DNA of 20,763 nucleotides from Stramonita haemastoma (taxonomy: Eukaryota > Mollusca > Gastropoda > Neogastropoda > Muricidae): positions 47,169,348-47,190,110 of the forward strand of contig CM060323.1 in the NCBI GenBank assembly GCA_030674155.1. The letters run 5' to 3'. The position numbers and the translations under genes were made by a program. The notes under the pieces are model-generated. The model ran no database searches, was not told where the DNA came from, and saw only the letters and a program-made list of their open reading frames with translations. Below, piece by piece: positions 10,080 to 18,390 of the stretch; within the stretch, counting starts at the first letter, position 1; each line of letters opens with the position of its first letter.

Positions 10080-10535
10080 CTCCATCAACCTTTTTTGTTT
10101 TGCTTTTTAGAATACAATCATCAGTAGGAAAGAAAAACTGAATTGTTTTATGTTTTGTTTTGTTTGTCTTGATATTGGGGGAGGGAGGGGTTAGGATGAG
10201 TTTCTTTCTTTCTTTGTTTTTTTGTGTTGTTTTTGTTTGCTTTCGAAACAGTTCTTGACATCAAGCATTTTAATGAGCGAGTGCATGATTCATTCATGTT
10301 TTTTCCTGTATGTTTCTGTTTTATGTCCTTGTATGTATTTGTTGTATCTTTTTTTTTTTACAATGGAGGAGTATAGTGTAAACTCTGAGCTTGTTGTTAC
10401 ACTCATTCTAGATTTGTGAATGCTGGCATACTGACCTTGGGAATAAACAGGTTAACAACAGAGAACTGAATGGACTAAAGGGCAGCTAGCTCAGGTCAAA
10501 TGCGTTCTATCGACCACAGCCTAGCCCCCAGCTGT
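10080..10535. other. T-rich unique spacer, no gene seen
   Basis: TTTG and TTTC stretches and a 65-codon open frame (10222-10419) are present. The frame's product is hydrophobic but lacks any recognisable domain, and it overlaps T runs. I do not call it a gene. Confidence 0.45.
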
Positions 10536-10540
10536 CACAG

Positions 10541-10784
10541 TTGTTGCCAATGCATCACGCTGCCATCTGTCTGCTATTGCATCACGTTGCTGTCTGTCTG
10601 CTATTGCATCACGTTGCCGTCTGTCTGCTATTGCATCACGTTGCCGCCTGTCTGCTATTGCATCACGTTGCCGTCTGTCTGCTATTGCATTGCGCTCCCA
10701 TCTGCAAGCTGTTAATGTTGCATCAAGCTACCACATCCCACGGCCGCTAATGCACCAAGTTGCCATCCACCTGGTAATGCATCT
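10541..10784. repeat. 27-bp minisatellite, left arm
   Basis: The unit reads TATTGCATCACGTTGCC followed by GTCTGTCTGC, 27 bases in all. About five near-identical units lie between 10555 and 10690, with degenerate units to about 10784. Because 27 is a multiple of three, the array is open in register and yields a nine-residue Ile-Thr-Leu-Pro-Ser-Val-Cys-Tyr-Cys repeat. There is no other sign of coding. The array resumes to the right of SINE copy E. Confidence 0.93.
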
Positions 10785-11109
10785 TTTAAAAATTTATTTT
10801 ATTTTTTATTGATTTTATTCTTATATCTCAAGGATAATGGAATAAGCACTCATGTGCTTTTTTACTTATGTCCCCGTGTGTATGCAGTTTTTGTAAATCG
10901 TGTCATCTGTTCCCACCGGCACAAACTGGCCTATTCTTACAAAAAGGGGAACAGGATTTAACGTGTGCGCAAGATGTTCTGCGAGCGTTCGCACACGGGG
11001 CCTCGATTTATATTCTCATCCGAAGGGCTTTTGGGGGGAGTGGAGTCATCATTGATGTCAACTCCAGAGGAAAAATCCCCACGACCGGGAATCGAACTCG
11101 GGTAGTCAA
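10785..11109 (-). mobile_element. SINE family 1, copy E, nearly full length, inside a minisatellite
   Basis: Reading on the minus strand it has a B-box-like GAGTTCGATTCCC (11087-11099), the GGAGTTGACATCA block (about 11051-11066), the central core (about 10960-11022), the 3' block ending CCATTATCCTTGAG (about 10828-10841) and an A/T-rich tail (about 10785-10827). The A box is missing, so the head is cut at about 11109. Both flanks are units of the 27-bp minisatellite, showing that it inserted into that array. Confidence 0.9.
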
Positions 11110-11222
11110 ATTGCATCACGTCGTTATTCCCTTGCTAATGCAGCATATTGTTATTCTCTTGCGAATGCAGCATATTGTTATTCCCTTTCTAATGCAGCAT
11201 ATTGTTATTCCCTTGCTAATGG
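11110..11222. repeat. 27-bp minisatellite, right arm
   Basis: About four units of GCTAATGCAGCATATTG plus TTATTCCCTT (27 bases) are present. This consensus aligns to the left-arm unit without gaps, sharing GCTA, TGCA, CA and TTG blocks but differing at about ten positions. The two arms are therefore diverged halves of one older array. Confidence 0.88.
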
Positions 11223-11835
11223 TTTAAGTTCAGATTGAAATTGTGTGTAACTATATACAGATCAAGACACCGAATATTAAAAAAAAAACTTTTTTGGTTT
11301 CATGAACTGACGCCACAGCAAACCATAAGTGTAAGACCAGGACGGTCATTGTGGAGCAGCGAAAGAACCATTAAAAAAACACCTCAAGAATGAGGCTGTC
11401 TACATTTTTTTAAGATTAAAATAAAAAAAGTGTTGCTTATTTTTTTGTGTGGATTTATTTTCTTGTCGTCTTATAAAGGGTGAAGGATTGGCTTTTCAGC
11501 TTGAATGATTGGACGCTTTCATGTTTGTTATTTTTGTTTCTTTGTTTGTTTTCAACCCATGGAAAAAAGAATTGCATGGCCCCTGGCATTTTTCAGCGGT
11601 GTATTGCCTTGTTTGTGCATTTTTTCCAAAGATCTATCTTTGTGATGGTTTCAGAACAGAGTTTATGTTTATTTCTTGGGTGATTTAATGCCTTTTTTTC
11701 TTCATCCTGTAGATGGAGACATTTTATAGACTGATGTGCTGAGATGGGTGATAGATGTACCGGGCTTATCTCTGACAGCGTTGCCTTTGTTGTGGAAGCT
11801 AGATTTTTAACCAGGCATTGTCTGTCTTGTCGGGT
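11223..11835. other. Unique AT-rich DNA, no gene seen
   Basis: A 67-codon plus-strand frame (11480-11683) and a 96-codon minus-strand frame (11593-11883) occur. The second one begins in the poly-G/poly-C run that follows. Neither shows a domain. No repeat copy was recognised. Confidence 0.45.
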
Positions 11836-11839
11836 GGGT

Positions 11840-11862
11840 GGGGGGGGGGGGGGGGGGGGGGG
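11840..11862. repeat. Poly-G run of 23 bases
   Basis: This is the longest G homopolymer in the window. It is preceded by GGGTGGGT, so the plus strand is strongly G4-forming. Confidence 0.97.
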
Positions 11863-11939
11863 AGTAGTGAAGGAAGGGGACAAGGTTTATGGTTTGAGAT
11901 ATTGGCGGATTTTTTTCCCTTCCAGAGTACGCGCCTATC

Positions 11940-12098
<159 letters not shown>

Positions 12099-12671
12099 AT
12101 ATACTAGGAACCCTCCGAGGTTTTAAAGTGGAGATTGAAATGTGACTGGTTTGCTATGACATTTTTATATATTTTGCTATCTTTTAGCGAGGTGCAGGGG
12201 GGGGGGGGGGGAGAGGTCGGAAGAACTTTCTAAGACCGATAAGGAAGGTGAGTTTTGCAGTTTTTCTTTTTTTGTCTACAGTCCAGATGGACTTGGCAGT
12301 TAAAAATGTCTGACTTTCCCCCAAGTAAATGCTTCGAGTCTATAACGTCTGATTTAAAAAAAAAAGATTTTAAAAAAAGAAAGCAAGAGGGTCGTTGAGA
12401 TGGTTCCGATAAGCGGATATCAGGCAGACAAATGACACGCACTCTGACAGAGAGCACATAAACTGTTTAACCCAGAAGGATCGATCAAGAGGGTATTGCC
12501 CTCACAAAATACCAGCTTTCTCTCATTTGTGCCAGCGGTCATGTGCCCACGCCTGAGACTCGGCTAAATCTTTTTGTTTTTCAGTCCAGTCACTGAGGTT
12601 GTTCAGACAAGTCTTTCTCTTTCTGCCACGTCGTCTGCTGCCTCTCTTGACCTGCATCTTGCAAGATTTTG
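12099..12671. other. Unique spacer with a 15-base G run
   Basis: The G15 at 12197-12211 is the only clear pattern. The rest is mixed-composition DNA with no recognised exon, repeat copy or RNA fold. Confidence 0.45.
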
Positions 12672-13143
12672 GCTTTCTTCGTATCTGTTTGCTTTCTTCG
12701 TATCTTTTTGCTTTCTTCGTATCTTTTTGCTTTCTTCGTATCTGTTTGCTTTCTTCGTATCTGTTTGCTTTCTTCGTATCTGTTTGCTTTCTTCGTATCT
12801 GTTTGCTTTCTTTGTATTTTTTTTGCTTTCTTCGTATCGTTTTGCTTTCTTCGTATCCTTTTGCTTTCTTCGTATCTTTTTGCTTTCTTCGTATCTTTTT
12901 GCTTTCTTCGTATCTGTTTGCTTTCTTCGTATCTGTTTGCTTTCTTCGTATCTGTTTGCTTTCTTCGTATCTTTTTGCTTTCTTCGTATCTGTTTGCTTT
13001 CTTCGTATCTGTTTGTTTTCTTCGTATCTGTTTGCTTTCTTCGTATCTGTTTGCTTTCTTCGTATCGTTTTGCTTTCTTCGTATCTGTTTGCTTTCTTCG
13101 TATCTGTTAGCTTTCTTCGTATCTGTTTGCTTTCTTCGTATCT
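12672..13143. repeat. 19-bp minisatellite, 24 full units plus 15 bases
   Basis: The unit is GCTTTCTTCGTATCTGTTT. I count 24 units and a 15-base partial unit. All are 19 bases except the one at 12805-12824, which has 20 bases. Most variation is at positions 15-16 (TG, TT, GT or CT). Every unit but that one keeps the CpG in TTCGTA. The unit has no stop in any frame on either strand. Because 19 is not a multiple of three, each frame cycles through all three phases and gives a 19-residue repeat: Phe/Leu/Ser/Tyr/Arg-rich on the plus strand, Lys/Arg/Glu/Gln-rich on the minus strand. I treat the resulting frames of about 180-193 codons as non-coding. Confidence 0.97.
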
Positions 13144-13150
13144 TGTCTAG

Positions 13151-13237
13151 AGCTTCACGGTTCACTGGTGGTGAGAGTTTTTTGCGTATGCGATCCTTTG
13201 CTCGGCATCAAGGTAGATGCATTCCGATGTCGAAGAG
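13151..13237 (+). repeat. Dispersed repeat R3, copy 1
   Basis: It shares GGTTCAC, TGGT, a GTATGC block and the end block CATCAAGGTAGATGCATTCCGA with 17644-17718 and 18391-18547, in the same order. The family is not recognised. Strand is arbitrary. Confidence 0.6.
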
Positions 13238-13407
13238 TCTTGCAAGATGATATTTTCAAAGGGTGTCGGAGCTTGTGATATGACCCTTCTGTTTCTCAAT
13301 TTTCATTGACCTGTTTGAAAGTGTATAGAGTGGGTTTTTATGATGATGCTTCACCTTTCCTTACTCGTGACATGGTCTAGGAAATATGCCAAGAAGTGTT
13401 CAATAGC
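13238..13407. other. Short unique spacer
   Basis: No pattern was seen apart from AT-rich composition. Confidence 0.4.
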
Positions 13408-13506
13408 ACCACAGACACATACACACGCACACACACGCGCACGCGTGCGCGCGCACGCACGCACACACACATGCACGCGTGCGCACGTACGCACATACAC
13501 ACACAC
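13408..13506. repeat. Degenerate CA/GC tract
   Basis: ACAC, GCAC and GCGCGC units alternate purine and pyrimidine. A GCGCGTGCGCGCGC-like patch near 13437-13455 is Z-DNA-prone. Confidence 0.9.
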
Positions 13507-13613
13507 ATTGACCAACTACTCAAGCACATGTTTGTTATCATAAGAGACTGAGAGAGGCAAAAACAAAGAAAAGAAAAGAGACTGACATATCCGGATAGAT
13601 AGTTACAGATATA

Positions 13614-13681
<68 letters not shown>

Positions 13682-13821
13682 AATGAACAAAGAAAGAAAG
13701 AAAGAGAAAGGAAGGAAGAAAGAAAGGAAAGAAGATGAAAGAAAGAAAGAAAGAAAGAAAGAAAGAGAACGAAAAAGAAAGAAAGAAAAAGAAGGAAAGA
13801 AAAAAAGAAAGAAAGAAAGAT

Positions 13822-13868
<47 letters not shown>

Positions 13869-13878
13869 AAAAAAGAAA
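13614..13878. repeat. (GAAA)n polypurine tract
   Basis: Pure GAAA tetramers (about 13614-13682) are followed by GAAA with GGAA, GAAAAA and GATAGAAA interruptions. The plus strand is almost entirely purine for about 260 bases. The unit carries no stop, which explains the Phe/Leu/Ser frames on the minus strand. Confidence 0.97.
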
Positions 13879-14300
13879 CAGGGATACGGGGGAAAAAACA
13901 GACATAAAGAAAAACACAGATACTAATATAAAACATTAAAATTTTGTTAAAATTCTACGCGCCAGATCAAATCAAAGAAAACAAAAATTATTCTGACACT
14001 AAAAGAAACTTACTTGCAGAGAACAGTCCAGTTTCTCCCCATGATAACTCGTGACACAGATTTCAGGCTGGATTCCAAGACACAGAACAAAATGATGTTC
14101 CACCACTGCACAAGACTATAATATCACAGAAATAGGACAGGCTTTTCAAAAGTATTCTCTACCTCTATCACTCCGATCGTATCAATGAATCTTTTTGTGT
14201 CTGTCTGCACTCTTTTAACTGTTCATGTCTCTCTTAAAATAATCTTTGGCACATTCCGGCTGAAAAAAGATTGTGACGAGATAAAATAAACATTTTAAAA
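13879..14300. other. Unique AT-rich spacer, no gene seen
   Basis: No repeat, exon or RNA fold was recognised. Confidence 0.45.
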
Positions 14301-14309
14301 AAACGGCGG

Positions 14310-14422
14310 AAAAGCCCTGGGGAGGGGGAAGGGAGGGAGGGAAGAAGAGAAAAAGAGAAGGGGGTGGAGATAAACAAAGAGAACAGGGGGGGGGGGGGCG
14401 GGGCGGAGGGGGGGGAGAGATA
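14310..14422. repeat. Purine-rich GGGA/GAAG tract with G runs
   Basis: GGGAGGGGGAAGGGAGGGAGGG-like sequence is followed by a G13 at 14386-14398 and a G8 at 14408-14415. The plus strand could form G-quadruplexes. Confidence 0.85.
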
Positions 14423-14493
14423 CAGAAACAAAGTAAACAGGATGCAGAATACTAAAAAAAATGACTACCCATCCTTTCGTAATAGCCTTCAGT

Positions 14494-14498
<5 letters not shown>

Positions 14499-14560
<62 letters not shown>

Positions 14561-14671
14561 AAGCGCATGTGTATGTTGTGTGTATGAATGCGTGCGCGTG
14601 AGCACGCGCGTACATGGGTCCGTGTGTGCGTGGATGCGTGCGTGCGTGCGTGCATATATATATAATATATA

Positions 14672-14712
<41 letters not shown>
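14499..14712. repeat. (GT)n, GTGC and (AT)n compound microsatellite
   Basis: Sixty-one bases of pure GT (14499-14559) are followed by degenerate GTGCGC units and then AT dinucleotides with two short interruptions (about 14653-14710). Confidence 0.95.
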
Positions 14713-15200
14713 CTGTGCACGCATACACGTGTGCCCGCTGGATGCCCGCATGCAAGTGTGTATGTCACGCTGTTATATGCGCGGACCCGGATACACACAG
14801 GTGTGCGTGCATGAGCATGTGCGTGCGAGACTGTCTATGCTTCTTCCTCTCTCTCTCTCTCCACGTTTTTCTTCTTTCCAATTAAGCGAGCCTTCCAAAT
14901 CATCAATCACACTTAGACTTGTCAGACTTGTTTACACAAAGTTGTTTACGTGTGTCGGTGGATATTTATTTTTTAAAATAATCAATGTTGCCGAAGAGAA
15001 AGTGTATCATTCATTTTTTTTTTGCGTTTTCCTCAGGGTATAAGTGGGTGTTTTTTTTTTATTTTGCTTGTTTGCGGTTTGTTTCTTTTGAGTTGTTTGG
15101 TTACTAGTTAGATTCTGTGAACTACTAAACTGGATCAATAATTATTGTACATATTGCTAAACAGACAGATTGCACAGACAACTCCTAGTCTGGGCAAAAG
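14713..15200. other. Decayed GT flank and T-rich spacer
   Basis: ACACGTGTGC-like units decay to about 14830, then T-rich DNA follows with poly-T runs near 15014 and 15051. An open frame at 14729-15043 shows no domain and begins in the decayed repeat. Confidence 0.45.
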
Positions 15201-15262
15201 ATGCTGAATGGTTAGAGCTGCAGACTCGGGATGTCAGGAGCACAGGTTCAAATCTTTTTTAT
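15200..15262 (+). repeat. Solo tRNA-like head, probable SINE relic
   Basis: An A-box-like TGCTGAATGGTTAGAG starts at 15202 and a B-box-like GGTTCAAATCT lies at 15245-15255, 43 bases apart. A T6 run follows at once, which would be a Pol III terminator. The downstream sequence does not match SINE family 1 or SINE-2. It is either a decayed tRNA pseudogene or the head of another SINE. No 3' acceptor-stem pairing is evident. Confidence 0.5.
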
Positions 15263-15369
15263 AACTTAAGACTCGAAGTATACGGTCATTGATTTTGTTC
15301 TTTCTAGGTATCGACCCTTTTTACAGCAAAGTCGTCTGTTCCGTTCTCTGTTCGTGGTTCAAACGGATT

Positions 15370-15545
15370 CAGTAGTTAACACATCATTTTTTCAAAACCA
15401 AACCAAGCCGATTTAGACCAAATCAAACTAGATCAGACCCGACCAAAACAGATCAGGCAGACTAAATTAAACCGTACAAAATCAAACGTTACCAGACCTA
15501 ACTATAATTCATATCAATTCAATTCAAAATACTTTATCTCAAAAA
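15370..15545. repeat. Degenerate CCAAATCAGA-type tandem tract
   Basis: Units such as ACCAAACCAA, GACCAAATCA, GATCAGACCCG and ACCAAAACAGATCAG recur every 10 to 12 bases. They resemble a strongly decayed short tandem repeat. Confidence 0.45.
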
Positions 15546-15740
15546 CAGAGAACTACAGCAAAGCTTACGAAGCCAAACAAACCCCAAACCACCCTTTACC
15601 ACATCATTAAAAAAGGTAAAGGTGTCCCATAACCTGTGTGGTCGTAGGGGAGCGAGGCATCAGAGACCTCAGCTTCCCTAGGGGCCAGCTTATTGAGGGC
15701 GGCACCCATCTCCTCTCCTTCACTGCTTCACCCCTACACC
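15510..15740. repeat. Possible dispersed repeat with AATTCAATTCAAAATAC end
   Basis: CAATTCAATTCAAAATACTT followed by TATC-like sequence resembles retroposon 3' ends I recall from invertebrates. The stretch GGTAAAGGTGTCCCATAACC onward (about 15616-15700) also looks like a dispersed repeat. There is no second copy in this window, so this rests on recall only. Confidence 0.25.
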
Positions 15741-16060
15741 ATACACCAACCCACCCACTCCCCCCCCCCCCAAAAAAAGAAAGAAAACCAACCTAAATCT
15801 AAATCCAAACAATCCAAACCAAACCAAATCATGTACACACAGCCATAACAAACTTGTGTACAGAAGGAAAAGAGGCCAATAGAAACAGGGGGTGGAAAAG
15901 CAGGACTGTTGGCGTGGGTGTCCGTGTAATTACTGGCAGTGAAGTGACTTCTTCTGCTTCCTGAGGCAATTAAAGTGCTGGTTCAAAGTGCGCAATTGCC
16001 GGTGTGTTTTTTTTCCCAATCAATGTCACCCTGTTACAATTCATAAAACATCAAAAAAGG
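15741..16060. other. Unique spacer with 12-base C run
   Basis: C12 at 15760-15771 is followed by A-rich DNA with AACC/AATCC-type units. No gene was seen. Confidence 0.45.
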
Positions 16061-16061
16061 T

Positions 16062-16192
16062 GGGGGGGGGGGGGGGTCTGAGTCTTCGCTAGAGGTTGAG
16101 ACTGATTTAGAGAAAGTTCTGTCCGTCTGTTTGTCTGTCTTCGTCTGCCTCTGTGTGTGTGCGTGTGTGTGTGTGTGTGTGTGCGCGCGCAT
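16062..16192. repeat. G15 run, CTGT units and (GT)n tract
   Basis: A pure G run at 16062-16076 is followed after about 45 bases by CTGTCTGTTTGTCTG units and a GT tract ending in GCGCGCGC (about 16152-16190). Confidence 0.85.
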
Positions 16193-16430
16193 CTTCAGTT
16201 TAATTGTAACTGCTCTTATTCGAAAGCCACTACTCTGGTATAACTAAATGGTAAAGACATAGACTTTTCACTTAGACCCATTGGAACCAGTTAATGTATT
16301 ATCACAAATCCTCCATACAATGACTGAACGAAACACAACGTTTTTGACTGTCTCTGAATCTGCACGTTTACTATCAGAAAAATGGAAGACGGTAGAAGAC
16401 AGAGCTGAGAGACAGTCAGACAGAGATGAC

Positions 16431-16431
<1 letters not shown>

Positions 16432-16526
<95 letters not shown>

Positions 16527-16544
16527 TATAGATAGATAGATAGA
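16432..16544. repeat. (GATA)n microsatellite
   Basis: About 24 perfect GATA units run to about 16526, followed by a TATA slip and four more units. Confidence 0.97.
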
Positions 16545-16627
16545 CGTAAATAAAAACACAGACAGACAGACGTAAATACAAACACAGACAGACAGACAGA
16601 CAGACGTAACTAAAGACACAAACAGAG
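16545..16627. repeat. Composite repeat: CGTAAATA block plus CAGA units
   Basis: A block CGTAAATANAAACA followed by CAGA tetramers starts at 16545, 16571 and 16605. The spacings of 26 and 34 bases differ by exactly two CAGA units. It is a higher-order repeat with an internal variable microsatellite. Confidence 0.85.
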
Positions 16628-16737
16628 ATGCTGAAAAACCAGCAGGTCAGCAGAGAGATCAACAGACCAATAAAGCACAACAGAAACAGAATAAGGATTA
16701 AAACGAAAACAATAGAATTCAATGCCACAGTATGAAA

Positions 16738-16772
16738 ATCAACAACAACAACAACAAGAACAACAACAACGA
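16738..16772. repeat. (CAA)n trinucleotide tract
   Basis: About eleven CAA units with one GAA interruption are present. It encodes a short polyglutamine run in one frame, with no support for a gene. Confidence 0.88.
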
Positions 16773-16867
16773 AACAGCAATTTCACTGTCTGCTGTTTTC
16801 TTGATCCCTTTAACGTGCTTGTGTCAGTGATCTCCCTATTTGAAAGAAAACGCCACAGAAAAGAGGG

Positions 16868-16870
<3 letters not shown>

Positions 16871-16910
<40 letters not shown>
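16871..16910. repeat. Perfect (CT)20 microsatellite
   Basis: Forty bases of uninterrupted CT. Confidence 0.97.
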
Positions 16911-16911
<1 letters not shown>

Positions 16912-16924
16912 AAACAATATGTTG

Positions 16925-17045
16925 TGACGGCGCTGTCTGATTGGTTTAAAACGGTCAACTTTGCGTGAGAAGGCGCCATAAACCGGAAGACGTAAACGCG
17001 CTCACCCCAGAACCGTCTAGAAGCCGGAAAACTGTAAACCTGCCT
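16925..17045. promoter_or_regulatory. CpG-dense patch with CCAAT, ETS and CRE-like motifs
   Basis: I count eleven CpGs in about 120 bases, far above the surroundings. An inverted CCAAT box (GATTGGTT, 16939-16946), an ETS-type ACCGGAAG (16982-16989) overlapping a CRE-like GACGTAA (16989-16995) and a second GCCGGAAA (about 17032-17039) are present. This cluster is typical of TATA-less animal promoters. No transcript or first exon can be assigned from sequence, so it is a candidate only. Confidence 0.25.
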
Positions 17046-17204
17046 TTTTTTTTTCTTTTGGTCAGGGTTTGCCCACACACTGAAGGTTTCGGTGTGGAGA
17101 GTCTGTTTTCTGTTGGAAGATACGGGCAATGAGACATCTGCACGCTGTGGCCTAATTGGTCTGGATTTTTTCTTTTCTTTTCTGTTCCTCGGCTAGAGCT
17201 CTGA

Positions 17205-17640
17205 TGTTTATTTTATTTATTTATTTGTTTTATTTTATACCACATTATGTCACAGCAGATTTCCTTATGTGAAATTCGGGCTGCTCTACCCGAGGAGAGC
17301 GCGTCGCTACAAGTACAGCGCCTACCCATTATTCCTTTTCTTTTTCCTGTCTGTAACTGTATTTGTTTATCTATCTATCAGAGTGACTTTTTTCTACAGA
17401 ATTTTGCCAGGGACAACTCCTTTCTTGCTGTGGGTTCTTTTACGTGCGCTTAATGATCATGTGTAACACACTGAACCTCGGTTTTTCGTCTCATTTGAAA
17501 GACTAGCACCCAGACCACCACTCATGGTCTAATGGATGGGGGAAAAGTTTTGGGCCCAAAAGGATTCAAATCACCGCACACTCCGACCCGGACTTTTCGC
17601 TTTCTAGGCAGGTGCGTTACCTCTAGACCACCGCTTCACC
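17205..17640 (-). mobile_element. SINE-2, full length, gastropod-type with tRNA-like head
   Basis: Read on the minus strand it begins with GCGGTGGTCTAGAGGTAACG (about 17613-17633). The A-box-like part is TGGTCTAGAGG and the B-box-like GATTTGAATCC lies at 17562-17572. The boxes are 58 bases apart, longer than in SINE-1, as expected for a head with a long variable arm of the Ser/Leu tRNA type. A central core follows (about 17432-17500) with GAGACGAAAAACCGAGGTTC and GCGCACGTAAAAGAACCC, then a 3' domain with GAGCAGCCCGAATTTCAC (about 17269-17286) and an AAATAAAT-type tail (about 17205-17240). I recall near-identical elements as abundant in gastropod genomes. This lineage link was not checked. Confidence 0.85.
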
Positions 17641-17643
17641 TAT

Positions 17644-17718
17644 GCTTACCATCAGTGAGATTTGGTGTATACGACACGTTTTTACCCACCGTTAAGGTAG
17701 CTGCATCCCGACTTTGGA
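17644..17718 (+). repeat. Dispersed repeat R3, copy 2
   Basis: It carries GTGAGATTTGGTGTATACGA and GTTAAGGTAGCTGCATCCCGAC, matching copies at 13151 and 18391 in order and spacing. It fills the space between the SINE-2 head (17640) and the 3' end of SINE copy F (17730), so it may be part of either element. Confidence 0.6.
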
Positions 17719-17729
17719 GATTTTGTCTA

Positions 17730-18043
17730 AACAGGACACATGTGTGCATGCGTTTTTTTTTTAAAACAAACATTTTGTCACCCGCTCCTACTGGTACGAA
17801 ATAGCCTACTCTTACGAAAGGTGGAACAGGTTTTTAACGTGTGCGCAAAATGCTCTGCGTGCTTCTGCTCACGGGCCTAGCTTTGATAGTCTCATCTGAA
17901 GCACTATGAGGGGAGTTGACCCAGTACTGATGTTAACTCCAGGTGAAAATCCCTAAAACGATTGCTTCCGTGGTGGCTCTATCCTGGATTGGACCATCAG
18001 TTCACGAGTGCAAACTTCTAACCACTAGGCTATCTTGCCTCCC
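17730..18043 (-). mobile_element. SINE family 1, copy F, head intact, 3' tail missing
   Basis: On the minus strand the tRNA-like head reads AAGATAGCCTAGTGGTTAGAAG (A box at 18022-18032) and GGTCCAATCC (B box at 17986-17995), 37 bases apart. The central core (about 17835-17915) and the TAAGAGTAGGCTATTTCGTA block (about 17794-17816) match the other copies. The usual 3' block with CCATTATCC and the A-rich tail are absent, and R3 sequence stands in their place. Confidence 0.88.
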
Positions 18044-18044
18044 G

Positions 18045-18390
18045 GGGTTGTTGGAGTGAATGTGTAAGGTTCCTCAGATCATTCTGTTCTATTTGTTTTC
18101 CTTAACATTATAGTATAAAGGGTTCTACTTCAGTCCTCCAACATACATGGGATGTAAGGGGAGGAGGACTAAAAACAAAAGTACTACATGACATGACAAC
18201 CTGGAATAAAAACCTCCTTCCATGGTGTTTTCGTGGAGTTAAGATTTTAACCTTTTATGTTTGAAAACAAAACGAAACAAAACACAACAAAACGATGCAG
18301 TCTCTCGAACTAAATTCAAACAGGCCGTCAATTCTGATTAGGCTTTTTTTATGGTTGGGGTTTGTTTGTTTTTTCTTTGTTTCCCTCTGA
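18045..18390. other. Unique AT-rich spacer, no gene seen
   Basis: A short AAAACAAAACG-type tract near 18262-18293 is the only pattern. Confidence 0.45.

Noticed and set aside
10500..10750. Nine-residue Cys/Tyr/Ile/Thr/Leu/Pro repeat peptide
   Set aside because: The 27-bp period is a multiple of three, which keeps any frame open. Two frames are open at once and no gene context exists.
10541..11222. Possible CRISPR-like array
   Set aside because: The 27-bp units are contiguous with no unique spacers, and the context is an animal genome.
12590..13165. Open frames of about 180-193 codons on both strands over the 19-bp array
   Set aside because: All arise because the 19-bp unit lacks stops in any phase. 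Several overlap on both strands, start codons lie outside the array, and no flanking domain exists.
16237..16296. Possible decayed tRNA head with AACTAAATGGTAAAG
   Set aside because: The A-box resemblance is partial and no acceptable B box follows at the right distance.
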